50,850 bases of DNA from Planctomycetota bacterium (GTDB lineage: Bacteria > Planctomycetota > Planctomycetia > Gemmatales > Gemmataceae). Every line of letters begins with the position of its first letter. Positions within the stretch are counted from its first letter, which is position 1. The notes below the pieces were generated by a model. The model was given only the letters and a program-made list of their open reading frames with translations. It made no database searches and was not told where the DNA came from. The translations under genes were made by a program, and so were the position numbers. The stretch spans positions 35,582-86,431 of the forward strand of contig JAIOPV010000187.1 in the NCBI GenBank assembly GCA_021413735.1. Reading direction: 5' to 3'. Below are positions 8,161 to 14,759 of the stretch, piece after piece.

Positions 8161-9561
8161 ATGAAGTCCAATCGTAATTGCTCCGGCCCGAGTCGCCGCG
8201 ATGCCCTGAAGTTCGGATCGGTCGCCGTTGCGTCGGCCGCGTTCGGACCAGCTCTCGCACACAAAGCTCACGGCTCCGACCACACCACGAACGATCCCGC
8301 CGTCATCTTCGTGTGGTTGCCGGGCGGCCCGCCACACCAAGACACGTTCGACATGAAGCCCGACGCTCCCGCCGAGTATCGCGGTGCGTTCAGCCCGATC
8401 CAGACGAACGTGCCGGGCATCCAGATTTGCGAACACCTGCCGCAACTCGCCAAGGTCACGGACAAGTACAGCATCATCCGGTCGATCGCGCACACGTTCG
8501 CTGATCACGGCGGCGGGCACAAGCGATTCCTCACCGGTCGCGATCCGCTTCAACCGGCGGGCTTCGTGAATGACACGCCGATGGTCGGGTCGATGGCCGC
8601 GGAACTGTGGAAGAACAAGCGGGCGGCCGTTCCGAACTACATCAACGTGTGCGACGGCGGCCGACAGCAGATCGACACGTTCAGCTTCGGTTCCGCGTAT
8701 CTCGGGCCGACATCGCATCCGTTCACTGTGTACGGCGACCCAGCCGATGCCAAGTTTGAAGTGCGAGGCTTGTCGCCGGTCGCGGGTGCCGAGACGAAGC
8801 TCGGTGATCGCGTTTCGCTGCTGAATCAACTCGACAGGCCATTGAACGGAACCGACCTAACGAACGGTGCGAGAGCGATCGAGCCGCTTCGCAACCGGGC
8901 GCTCGACCTCGTGACGAAAGACTCGGCCCGAGCCGCGTTCGACTTGTCGAAGGAGTCGGTGAAGCTCCGCGAACGCTACGGTCGGCATCGCTACGGGCAG
9001 CGGGCACTGATGGCTCGTCGGCTGGTAGAACACGGAGCGAGTTGGGTGACGGTCGTGATGGAGAACGCGACTCCGCCGGGCGAGACGATGAAGCAAAACC
9101 ACAGCTACAACTGGGATTCGCACGCGGTCAACTGCCACATCTTCGACGACACGCAGTACAAGCTCGGGTTCCTCGATCAAGCGATCTCGGCGTTGATCGA
9201 AGACCTGTACACTCGCGGGTTGAACAAGCGCGTGCTGCTGGTCGTGACCGGCGAGTTCGGCCGCACGCCGAAGGTGGAGTATTCGACGGGCACGCAAACG
9301 AAGGTGAAGCAACCCGGTCGCGATCACTGGCCGCAGGCTCAGAGCATCCTCGTGAGCGGGGCGTGCAAGACGGGTCTTGTGGTGGGTTCGACGACGTCGC
9401 GTGCGGAGGTGCCGAAGGATCGTCCGATGACGCCGAACGATCTCTGGGCGACGGTCTTCCAGCACCTGCACATCGACTACAACGGAACGGCGTTCCTTGA
9501 TGCGGGCGGCCGTCCGATGCCGATGCTGCCGTATGGCGAACCGATCCGCGAACTGGTGTGA
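8161..9561 (+). CDS. DUF1501 family Tat-exported protein
   Basis: A 466-residue member of the DUF1501 family, an alkaline-phosphatase/sulfatase-like group greatly expanded in planctomycetes and of unproven function. It begins with a twin-arginine signal (SRRDALKFGSVAVASAAF), so it should be folded, possibly with metal bound, before export. Family hallmarks are 'VIFVWLPGGPPHQDTFDMKP', 'GIQICEHLPQLAKVTDKYSI', 'HGGGHKRFLTG', 'VTGEFGRTPK' and 'GRDHWPQAQSILVSG'. The ATG at 8161 follows a good promoter at 8086. The gene is monocistronic and ends at a palindrome shared with the convergent gene. A second DUF1501 protein lies at 29035-30375. Confidence 0.9.
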   Translation: MKSNRNCSGPSRRDALKFGSVAVASAAFGPALAHKAHGSDHTTNDPAVIFVWLPGGPPHQDTFDMKPDAPAEYRGAFSPIQTNVPGIQICEHLPQLAKVTDKYSIIRSIAHTFADHGGGHKRFLTGRDPLQPAGFVNDTPMVGSMAAELWKNKRAAVPNYINVCDGGRQQIDTFSFGSAYLGPTSHPFTVYGDPADAKFEVRGLSPVAGAETKLGDRVSLLNQLDRPLNGTDLTNGARAIEPLRNRALDLVTKDSARAAFDLSKESVKLRERYGRHRYGQRALMARRLVEHGASWVTVVMENATPPGETMKQNHSYNWDSHAVNCHIFDDTQYKLGFLDQAISALIEDLYTRGLNKRVLLVVTGEFGRTPKVEYSTGTQTKVKQPGRDHWPQAQSILVSGACKTGLVVGSTTSRAEVPKDRPMTPNDLWATVFQHLHIDYNGTAFLDAGGRPMPMLPYGEPIRELV

Positions 9562-9563
9562 TG

Positions 9564-9617
9564 TTTCGCCGCTTGCGGCTTCGCAGGCAGTGGCCTGCGA
9601 AGCCGCAAGCGGCGAAA
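9564..9617. repeat. GCCGCTTGCGGC palindrome, copy 2, between convergent genes
   Basis: The element fills almost the whole 61-base gap between two convergent stops. The arms TTTCGCCGCTTGCGGCTTCG and its complement surround CAGGCAGTGGCCTG. It would form a strong hairpin in transcripts from either side, so a two-way terminator is the natural inference. Confidence 0.85.
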
Positions 9618-9622
9618 TTGGT

Positions 9623-10540
9623 TTACCCGATGAACTGCTCCAAAAACTTGCGGCTCTGTCGCAACGCTCGCTTCCGCTCCGTCAGCGATCCCTCGTAAGC
9701 GCGATCTTCCACTTCCACGCAGACCGGTCCCTTGTAGCCCGAATCCGTCAGCGCCGCGAAGAACTCACCCCACTTCACGTCGCCCATGCCCGGCAACTTC
9801 GGGACGTGCCAGCCCAAACCCATCACACCAACCTGATACAGTCGCTCGTGGTCGATCCGCTCATCCTTCGCGTGAACGTGAACGATCTGCGATCCGAACT
9901 CACGCAACGCACGAGCGCAGTCGATGTGCTGCCACACCAAGTGCGACGGGTCGAAGTTCAACCCCACTGTGCCAGGTGCGATCTCATCGAACGCGCGGAA
10001 CAGATGACGCCACACTTCCGGCGTGCTCGCGACGTTCTTTCCACCGGGCCACTCGTTGTCAGAGAAGATCATCGGGCAGTGCTCGATGCCGATACGCACG
10101 CCTGCGGTCTTCGCTTCCTGAATCAACGGGAGCCACACTTGCGGAACCTGCGTCAGATTGTCGGCGACGCATTTCATGTGGTCGCGACCGATGAACGTGT
10201 TCACGACTCGCGTGCCGATACGCGGAGCAGCCCGGATCACCTTCACCAAATGCTCGACCACCGCCTGACGATGCTGCGGGTCGGCATCCATTGGGTTCGG
10301 GTAGTAACCCAGTCCCGAGATTCGCACGCCGTGCAACTCGACCAGTGCGCGAGTGTGTTCAGCCTGATCTTCGGTGAAATCGCTGACATCGAGATGCGTC
10401 ACGCCCGCGTAGCGACGATCCGCCTTGCCGGGCGGCCAGCACATCAGTTCCACGCACTGAAAGCCTTCCTCTGCGGCGAACGCCAGAACTTCTTCGAGTT
10501 TCAGGTCGCCGAGGATCGCGGAAACGAATCCGAGTTGCAT
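9623..10540 (-). CDS. sugar phosphate isomerase/epimerase-type TIM-barrel protein
   Basis: A 305-residue cytoplasmic protein of the xylose-isomerase-like TIM-barrel family. The barrel strands carry the expected metal ligands: 'GIEHCPMIFS' (Glu), 'GLNFDPSHLVWQHID' (Asp, His), 'VHVHAKDERID' (His, Asp) and 'PVCVEVEDRA' (Glu). No signal peptide is present, unlike the relative at 45478. The start is supported by GAGGA eight bases ahead of the ATG. These enzymes interconvert keto sugars or cyclitols; the substrate cannot be read from the sequence. The gene stands alone, between a DUF1501 gene and a divergent BON-domain gene. Confidence 0.88.
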   Translation of the reverse strand: MQLGFVSAILGDLKLEEVLAFAAEEGFQCVELMCWPPGKADRRYAGVTHLDVSDFTEDQAEHTRALVELHGVRISGLGYYPNPMDADPQHRQAVVEHLVKVIRAAPRIGTRVVNTFIGRDHMKCVADNLTQVPQVWLPLIQEAKTAGVRIGIEHCPMIFSDNEWPGGKNVASTPEVWRHLFRAFDEIAPGTVGLNFDPSHLVWQHIDCARALREFGSQIVHVHAKDERIDHERLYQVGVMGLGWHVPKLPGMGDVKWGEFFAALTDSGYKGPVCVEVEDRAYEGSLTERKRALRQSRKFLEQFIG

Positions 10541-10842
10541 GGTTTATCCTCGTGGGTTGTGAGTCGTTGTACGTGGGTGGCGGTTCGATCTCCAACGGCA
10601 ACCGACCTCGCGCTACCTACCCACGACAACCCACAAACAACAAACAACATCCCCGATTCTCATGGATTTCTCCCCAGTTGCTCTCTGGACCGGGGGACTC
10701 ACAGAGTCGATACTTGGGGAAGAGGCGTGCCCGCCAGCATGACAACCAGAACTGGCAGGGCAAGCGTTAAGTTCGCGATTCCCAATTCGAGTGGATGAGA
10801 ACTCGACAGGTCGCGTTCTCATCCAACAACTGGAGCAGTGCC
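10541..10842. other. divergent spacer with a hairpin and palindrome copy 2
   Basis: The spacer separates the isomerase-like gene from the BON-domain gene. It holds a hairpin (GTGGGTTGT at 10552 with ACAACCCAC ending at 10634) and the 32-bp palindrome at 10793. I see no gene in it. Confidence 0.6.
10793..10824. promoter_or_regulatory. 32-bp near-perfect palindrome, copy 2, upstream of the BON-domain gene
   Basis: It is identical over 32 bp to the copy at 656-687, and the match extends to TGG...CCAA on the flanks (35 bases). It ends 18 bases before the GTG at 10843 and just ahead of the GGAG ribosome site. The flanking sequence is otherwise unrelated to that of copy 1. Confidence 0.6.
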
Positions 10843-11697
10843 GTGCGATACCTGAATCGACTGCTGTGGGCGACCGTGATCGTCGGCCTCTCGGCGTCTT
10901 CTGGGTTCGCCCAGCAAGGCAGCATTACGAGCGGCGGTGGCAGTTCGCTCGGAAGTCTGACAGGGACCGGTGGCTTGGCTGGTGGGCTTGGCGGCGGTGG
11001 CGGCGCTGGGGGTGGCGGCGCTGGGGGCGGTGGTGTTGGTGCGCTTGGAGGGACCGCACTTCAGACGATGCAGCCCGCTCCGCAGCTCGGCCCGCCGACT
11101 GGCCAGAACAACAGTTCGCTCGATTCGTCCAACTTCCTCGCGGGGTACTATGCGAATCCCTATTATCAGGGCCTGATCTCGGCTCAGACGAACCAAGGCC
11201 CCGGTGGTTTCGGCTCGCCATTGTCTGGCACCGGTAGTCTTGGCGGCACTGGCGGCGCACGAGGAACCGCAGGCACAACCGCGAGGGCGAGCGGCGGGTT
11301 GGCCACAACAGCCCGAACGACCGGTGCGGGTGCGGGTGGGCGAGCCGGTGGCCTGGGTGGTGGACTTGGCGGAGGAGCGACCAACAACAACTACGGCGTG
11401 ATGGTTCCGTTGCCCGTGCCAATCAGCTACGCTGCCGTGGCCGACTTCAATGCGCCTTCGGTCGCTGCTCCGCAACTGCAAGGTGATCTCTCGGGGATGA
11501 TTACTCGATCTCTTGGGACGATTTCCAACCCCGCGGCAGTGAAGGTTACCATCGCTCCGGGCAATTCCGTGATCCTTCGCGGGAACGTGGCGAACGAACG
11601 CGAAGCTCGTCTCGTCGAAGGCATGGTTCGCCTCACGCCCGGCGTCGGTTACATCCAAAACGAACTGACGTTCCCGGTAGCAATTCCCCGACCGTAA
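10843..11697 (+). CDS. exported Gly-rich BON-domain protein
   Basis: A 284-residue exported protein. A GTG start with GGAG eight bases upstream leads straight into a signal peptide (VRYLNRLLWATVIVGLSASSGFAQQ, cleavage after FAQ). Residues about 25-65 and 110-185 are Gly/Ala/Thr-rich low complexity. The C-terminal 75 residues fit a BON domain, a small alpha/beta module found in OsmY and secretins that tends to bind membranes or phospholipid: 'VKVTIAPGNSVILRGNVANE', then 'REARLVEGMVRLTPGVGYIQ'. The likely place is the periplasm or the outer surface, with a structural or envelope-stress role; the exact role is unknown. The frame remains open upstream through the palindrome, which I do not regard as coding. 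Confidence 0.75.
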   Translation: MRYLNRLLWATVIVGLSASSGFAQQGSITSGGGSSLGSLTGTGGLAGGLGGGGGAGGGGAGGGGVGALGGTALQTMQPAPQLGPPTGQNNSSLDSSNFLAGYYANPYYQGLISAQTNQGPGGFGSPLSGTGSLGGTGGARGTAGTTARASGGLATTARTTGAGAGGRAGGLGGGLGGGATNNNYGVMVPLPVPISYAAVADFNAPSVAAPQLQGDLSGMITRSLGTISNPAAVKVTIAPGNSVILRGNVANEREARLVEGMVRLTPGVGYIQNELTFPVAIPRP

Positions 11698-11721
11698 GTT
11701 TGGGGACCATGAATTCTTTGA

Positions 11722-11779
11722 TTTCGCCGCTTGCGGCGTAGCGCTCCAACTCAAGAGCGCTACGCCGCAAGCGGCGAAT
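11722..11779. repeat. GCCGCTTGCGGC palindrome, copy 3
   Basis: The arms TTCGCCGCTTGCGGCGTAGC and GCTACGCCGCAAGCGGCGAA form a 20-bp stem extended by GCTC/GAGC, with a short loop. It lies 24 bases after the BON-gene stop and before the ferredoxin gene, where it may act as a terminator. Confidence 0.85.
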
Positions 11780-11842
11780 AGCATTTACCACCCCCCAGCG
11801 TACAATAGCCACGGAGATCCCACACAACAGCAGGAAACCCGC

Positions 11843-12262
11843 ATGGGCGGCGTCAACCCGTATATCCGCAAGGTTCCCCTGAATAGGCCCACGATGCCAT
11901 TCACGGTCACGTTCATCGACGAGGAAACAAACACCTCGAAGTCCTACGTCATGGACCCGTCGAAATTCCCCTATGGACACATCGGGCTCGACGGCAGTTT
12001 GCTCGCCATCGCCGAGGAGGCTGGCGTCGAGATCAATCACTCTTGTGGTGGTGTCTGTGCCTGTTCGACATGTCACGTCTACGTTCGCGATGGTTCCGGG
12101 AGTTGCTCGAAGGCGACCGAGAACGAAGAAGACGAACTCGACAAAGCGCCAGCTCTGACAACGGAATCCCGGCTCAGTTGCCAGTGCGTGCCTGATGGTT
12201 CGGCTGATGTCGTCGTGGTGATTCCGAAGTGGAACCGCAATCAGGTGAGCGAGGGACACTGA
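11843..12262 (+). CDS. 2Fe-2S ferredoxin (adrenodoxin/Isc type)
   Basis: A 139-residue electron-transfer protein. The cluster ligands of the vertebrate/Isc-type ferredoxins are visible: Cys68, Cys74, Cys77 (CGGVCACSTCH) and Cys113 (LSCQC). The first half has the ubiquitin-like beta-grasp pattern ('VTFIDEE', then 'GLDGSLLAIAEEAGVEINHS'). An N-terminal extension 'MGGVNPYIRKVPLNRP' precedes the core. I keep it because AGGAA stands seven bases before the ATG at 11843; an ATG at 11894 would give the bare domain. Such ferredoxins feed cytochrome P450s or Fe-S assembly, and no partner is next door. A compact intrinsic terminator overlaps its stop codon. Confidence 0.9.
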   Translation: MGGVNPYIRKVPLNRPTMPFTVTFIDEETNTSKSYVMDPSKFPYGHIGLDGSLLAIAEEAGVEINHSCGGVCACSTCHVYVRDGSGSCSKATENEEDELDKAPALTTESRLSCQCVPDGSADVVVVIPKWNRNQVSEGH

Positions 12263-12280
12263 CCGAAATTTGGTCAGTTT
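12258..12280 (+). terminator. intrinsic terminator of the ferredoxin gene
   Basis: CTGACC, a loop of GAAATTT and GGTCAG are followed directly by TTTT. The hairpin starts two bases before the TGA stop. This is the clearest classical Rho-independent terminator in the window; most other hairpins here lack a T-run. Confidence 0.7.
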
Positions 12281-12420
12281 TCGAGGCTGTCGGAAGAGTT
12301 TCGCCGCTGATCTGGGGCGAACGCTTGAAACCAATCGCTACTCTCTGGCATGCCGATTGCCAACGGCGTATCATCCAGTAACGTTCCCTTCTTGGACACA
12401 CTTCCCGGCGAGGATATATC

Positions 12421-13641
12421 ATGCGACGTTGGCTGGCAGCTCCCCTGCTTTTCGGCGCAGTCGGTGCCCTTCTTTTGTGTGCAGACACACCGAAGGCACA
12501 GGCCCAGGGTGCCGACCCTGTTGAAGAAACATTTCTCACAGCCGACGGAATCCAACTCCGCGGCCTTTTCACGAAGTCCGTGAAGTCCCCAGGGACCGAT
12601 CCTGTCGTGATTCTGCTCTACCCGCCCGGCAAAGACAACACGATGGCCAAGGGTGACTGGAAGGGGCTGGCAACCGTTCTGTCGAAGGAAGGGTACAACG
12701 TGCTTCAGTTCGACTGGCGGGGCCACGGCAAGAGCACGGATATCAAGGACACGGAGCGGTTTTGGAATCTTCAGGCACCGAATGCCATGTTTCCACCGAA
12801 CCCGTTCAGCGGTCCGTGGAATATCCCAAGGCTCATCAAGGGTGCCCCGAACGCAGCGGGGGTAGTGAAAGGAAAGATCAAGAATGACCTGCTCTACAAG
12901 GATCTGCTTGATCCCGTGAGGTATGCCCCGACGTACCTGTTCGACATCGCAGCTGCCAGGCACCATCTCGATACCAAGAACGACGCTGGCGACGTGAACA
13001 CCAGTTCGATCTATCTGGTGGGTTCGGATATCGCAGCGACGCTCGGGATGGCCTGGCTGACGACCGAGTGGAATCGCCCAGCTTTCCTCCCAACACCGAA
13101 CCAACTCGCGTTCCAGGGTCCGGGTGGATTCCCGGTGTATAAGTACGTCCCACAACCGTTGGCGGGCGGTCTTCCGAACGAACTCGGTGGTGGGGACATT
13201 TCGGGAGCGATCTGGCTCTCGCCAGCTCGGCCGACGTCCGTTAGCGAAGGTCTGATTAAGAGCTGGGTGAAGGGCACCCCGAAACTGCGAGATAACAACC
13301 CGATGCTGTTCCTCTTCGGGCCAAAGGACGCAAAGGCGAAAGCGGCTTCGTCGTTCTTTGCCGATGAAGTGTTGGTCGCGAAGCCACCGGCGGGTTCAGC
13401 GCTGTCGAAGCTCGATCAGACGCTTGGACTGGAAGTGAAGAACGGAGAGGCGTTGAATGGCGTGGCTCTGCTCGGAGCGAACGTCGGGACCGAGGATACG
13501 ATCATCAAATACCTCGCTGCGATCCAGAAGAACCGCGCGAAGTTGATTCGCAAGAATCGTGGGTTCACCGCACCATGGGCGATCCAGTTGGGTCTGGACA
13601 ACAACCTTGCCGGTCCTGGATTTGGGTTCGTGCGACCGTGA
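12421..13641 (+). CDS. exported alpha/beta-hydrolase-like protein with Asp at the nucleophile position
   Basis: A 406-residue protein with an N-terminal signal (MRRWLAAPLLFGAVGALLLC..., probable cleavage near AQA). The fold resembles alpha/beta hydrolases: 'PVVILLYPPGKDN' (first core strand), 'YNVLQFDWRGHGKS' (97-105, oxyanion-side loop) and 'SSIYLVGSDIAATLG' (197-209) where the nucleophile elbow belongs. At the elbow the pattern is G-S-D-I-A, not G-x-S-x-G, so the nucleophile position is Asp203 or the site is inactive. The middle (about 115-165) is an insertion. The function is unknown: it may be a non-catalytic relative or an Asp-nucleophile enzyme. It is monocistronic, between the ferredoxin gene and the convergent hisI gene. 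Confidence 0.7.
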   Translation: MRRWLAAPLLFGAVGALLLCADTPKAQAQGADPVEETFLTADGIQLRGLFTKSVKSPGTDPVVILLYPPGKDNTMAKGDWKGLATVLSKEGYNVLQFDWRGHGKSTDIKDTERFWNLQAPNAMFPPNPFSGPWNIPRLIKGAPNAAGVVKGKIKNDLLYKDLLDPVRYAPTYLFDIAAARHHLDTKNDAGDVNTSSIYLVGSDIAATLGMAWLTTEWNRPAFLPTPNQLAFQGPGGFPVYKYVPQPLAGGLPNELGGGDISGAIWLSPARPTSVSEGLIKSWVKGTPKLRDNNPMLFLFGPKDAKAKAASSFFADEVLVAKPPAGSALSKLDQTLGLEVKNGEALNGVALLGANVGTEDTIIKYLAAIQKNRAKLIRKNRGFTAPWAIQLGLDNNLAGPGFGFVRP

Positions 13642-13673
13642 TTTGACGACGAGTGCATTCGGTGAACGTTTAG

Positions 13674-13694
13674 CGGCGGACCCAACGGGTCCGC
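13674..13694. terminator. hairpin between convergent genes
   Basis: GGCGGACCC, AAC, GGGTCCGCC form a perfect 9-bp stem with a three-base loop, preceded by TTTAGC. It lies midway between the 12421 gene and convergent hisI. It resembles the double hairpin at 28978 (both start TAGCGG) and may be the same repeat family. Confidence 0.55.
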
Positions 13695-13730
13695 CGTCGG
13701 CGTCTCGCCCCGCTGGGACGACTGCTTCAC

Positions 13731-14102
13731 TCAGCGTCCGTACACTTTCTTTGGATCGAAGATTCGCTCGCCGACGACGGTCAACTCGGTGTCGTCGAGG
13801 CGACGGAAGAAGCAGCTCTTGTAGCCTTCGTGACACGCTGCGCCGCCGATCTGGCGCACCTTCAGCAACACGGTGTCGGCGTCGCAGTCGATGAAGATGC
13901 TCACCACTTCCTGCACGTTTCCGCTTTCCTCGCCTTTTCGCCACAGCTTGTTACGACTGCGGCTGAAGTACACCGCACGACGAGTCTTCACGGTCTCGTC
14001 GAACGCCTCACGATTCATCCACGCGAGCATGAGGACATCGCCCGTTTCGGCGTCTTGTGCGATTGCGGGAACCAATCCGCCAGCTTTATCGAAGTCTAAC
14101 AT
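13731..14102 (-). CDS. hisI: phosphoribosyl-AMP cyclohydrolase
   Basis: A 123-residue stand-alone HisI, which opens the purine ring of phosphoribosyl-AMP in the third step of histidine synthesis. The metal-binding core is intact: Asp72, Cys73, Asp74, Asp76 (DCDAD), then Cys90-His91 and Cys97 ([10 protein letters not shown]). '[26 protein letters not shown]' and '[10 protein letters not shown]' match the family throughout. There is no fused HisE (pyrophosphohydrolase) domain, so that step must be encoded elsewhere. The gene follows apt by 23 bases on the same strand, so the two are probably cotranscribed. No other his genes are near, which fits the scattered biosynthetic genes of planctomycetes. 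Confidence 0.97.
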   Translation of the reverse strand: MLDFDKAGGLVPAIAQDAETGDVLMLAWMNREAFDETVKTRRAVYFSRSRNKLWRKGEESGNVQEVVSIFIDCDADTVLLKVRQIGGAACHEGYKSCFFRRLDDTELTVVGERIFDPKKVYGR

Positions 14103-14125
14103 GGGTGCTTATTGGGACTCGGAAA

Positions 14126-14638
14126 TCAGTAGGTAATGAGGCTGAAGCAGTCACGGCCGGGGAGCATTGTTCGGCCATTCAGGAACGACAACTCAATCAG
14201 AAACGCGCATCCGACGACCACACCACCTGCTTGCTCGATGAGCTTGCACGCGGCAGCCATCGTGCCGCCCGTTGCGAGTACGTCATCGACCATGAGAACT
14301 CTCGACCCTCGTCGAATCGCGTCGGAGTGCATTTGCAGTTCTGCCGAGCCGTATTCGAGGTCGTACTTGAAGCTGTGGGTTGTGTGCGGCAACTTGCCCG
14401 GCTTCCGCAGCGGAATGAGTCCTTTGCGAAGTTCGAGAGCCATCGGGGCGGCGAAGAGGAACCCGCGTGCTTCCGCTGCCGCGATGGAGTCGATGATCTC
14501 GGTTGCGTAGTGAGCTGACATCCGGGCGACGGCGTATGAGAACGCGCTGGGGTCGCTGAGCAACGGCGTGATGTCTTTGAACATGACGCCCGGCTTGGGG
14601 AAGTCCGGTACGTCGCGAATGTAGGCTTTCAGGTCCAT
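14126..14638 (-). CDS. apt: adenine phosphoribosyltransferase
   Basis: A 170-residue enzyme that salvages adenine to AMP with PRPP. It has the normal length and motifs: 'DLKAYIRDVPDFPKPGVMFKDITPLL' at the N-terminus, 'ARGFLFAAPMALEL', a flexible catalytic loop around residues 84-105 ('HTTHSFKYDLEYGSAELQMH') and the PRPP-binding loop VLMVDDVLATGGT (114-126). The final 'FLIELSFLNGR' is also typical. It is followed by hisI, another PRPP-derived nucleotide enzyme, 23 bases on. The upstream spacer is filled by a two-state inverted repeat (14681-14759) that separates it from the CocE-type gene on the same strand. Confidence 0.97.
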   Translation of the reverse strand: MDLKAYIRDVPDFPKPGVMFKDITPLLSDPSAFSYAVARMSAHYATEIIDSIAAAEARGFLFAAPMALELRKGLIPLRKPGKLPHTTHSFKYDLEYGSAELQMHSDAIRRGSRVLMVDDVLATGGTMAAACKLIEQAGGVVVGCAFLIELSFLNGRTMLPGRDCFSLITY

Positions 14639-14680
14639 GGCGTGGCTCCTGGGATGTGTTTGTCTTAGCGTGCGACGGTA

Positions 14681-14759
14681 GTCTTGGCGAGCGTCGAGCC
14701 GTCAGGCCGACGGTGCGATGCTCGCCAAGACCACCGTCGGCCTGACGGCTCGACGCTCA
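14681..14759. repeat. inverted repeat with two competing stems upstream of apt
   Basis: The long stem pairs GAGCGTCGAGCCGTCAGGCC (from 14689) with its complement ending near 14758. A shorter stem pairs GTCTTGGCGAGC (14681-14692) with GCTCGCCAAGAC (14720-14731). The two share bases and exclude each other. A related, less perfect copy is at 46381-46472. The element touches the stop of the CocE-type gene (14757), so it may terminate that transcript ahead of apt. Confidence 0.75.

Noticed and set aside
9497..10798. 433-codon open frame on the plus strand
   Set aside because: It lies antisense to the TIM-barrel isomerase gene, which has clear metal-site motifs. The translation is Arg/His-rich with no domain pattern, as expected for the opposite strand of a GC-rich gene.
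10795..10842. N-terminal extension of the BON-domain protein from an ATG at 10795
   Set aside because: The ATG lies inside the palindrome copy. The GTG at 10843 has GGAG at eight bases and opens directly into a signal peptide.
11000..11040. GGTGGCGGCGCTGGGGGT-type repeats as a regulatory or mobile repeat
   Set aside because: They encode the Gly/Ala-rich low-complexity part of the BON-domain protein and keep its reading frame.
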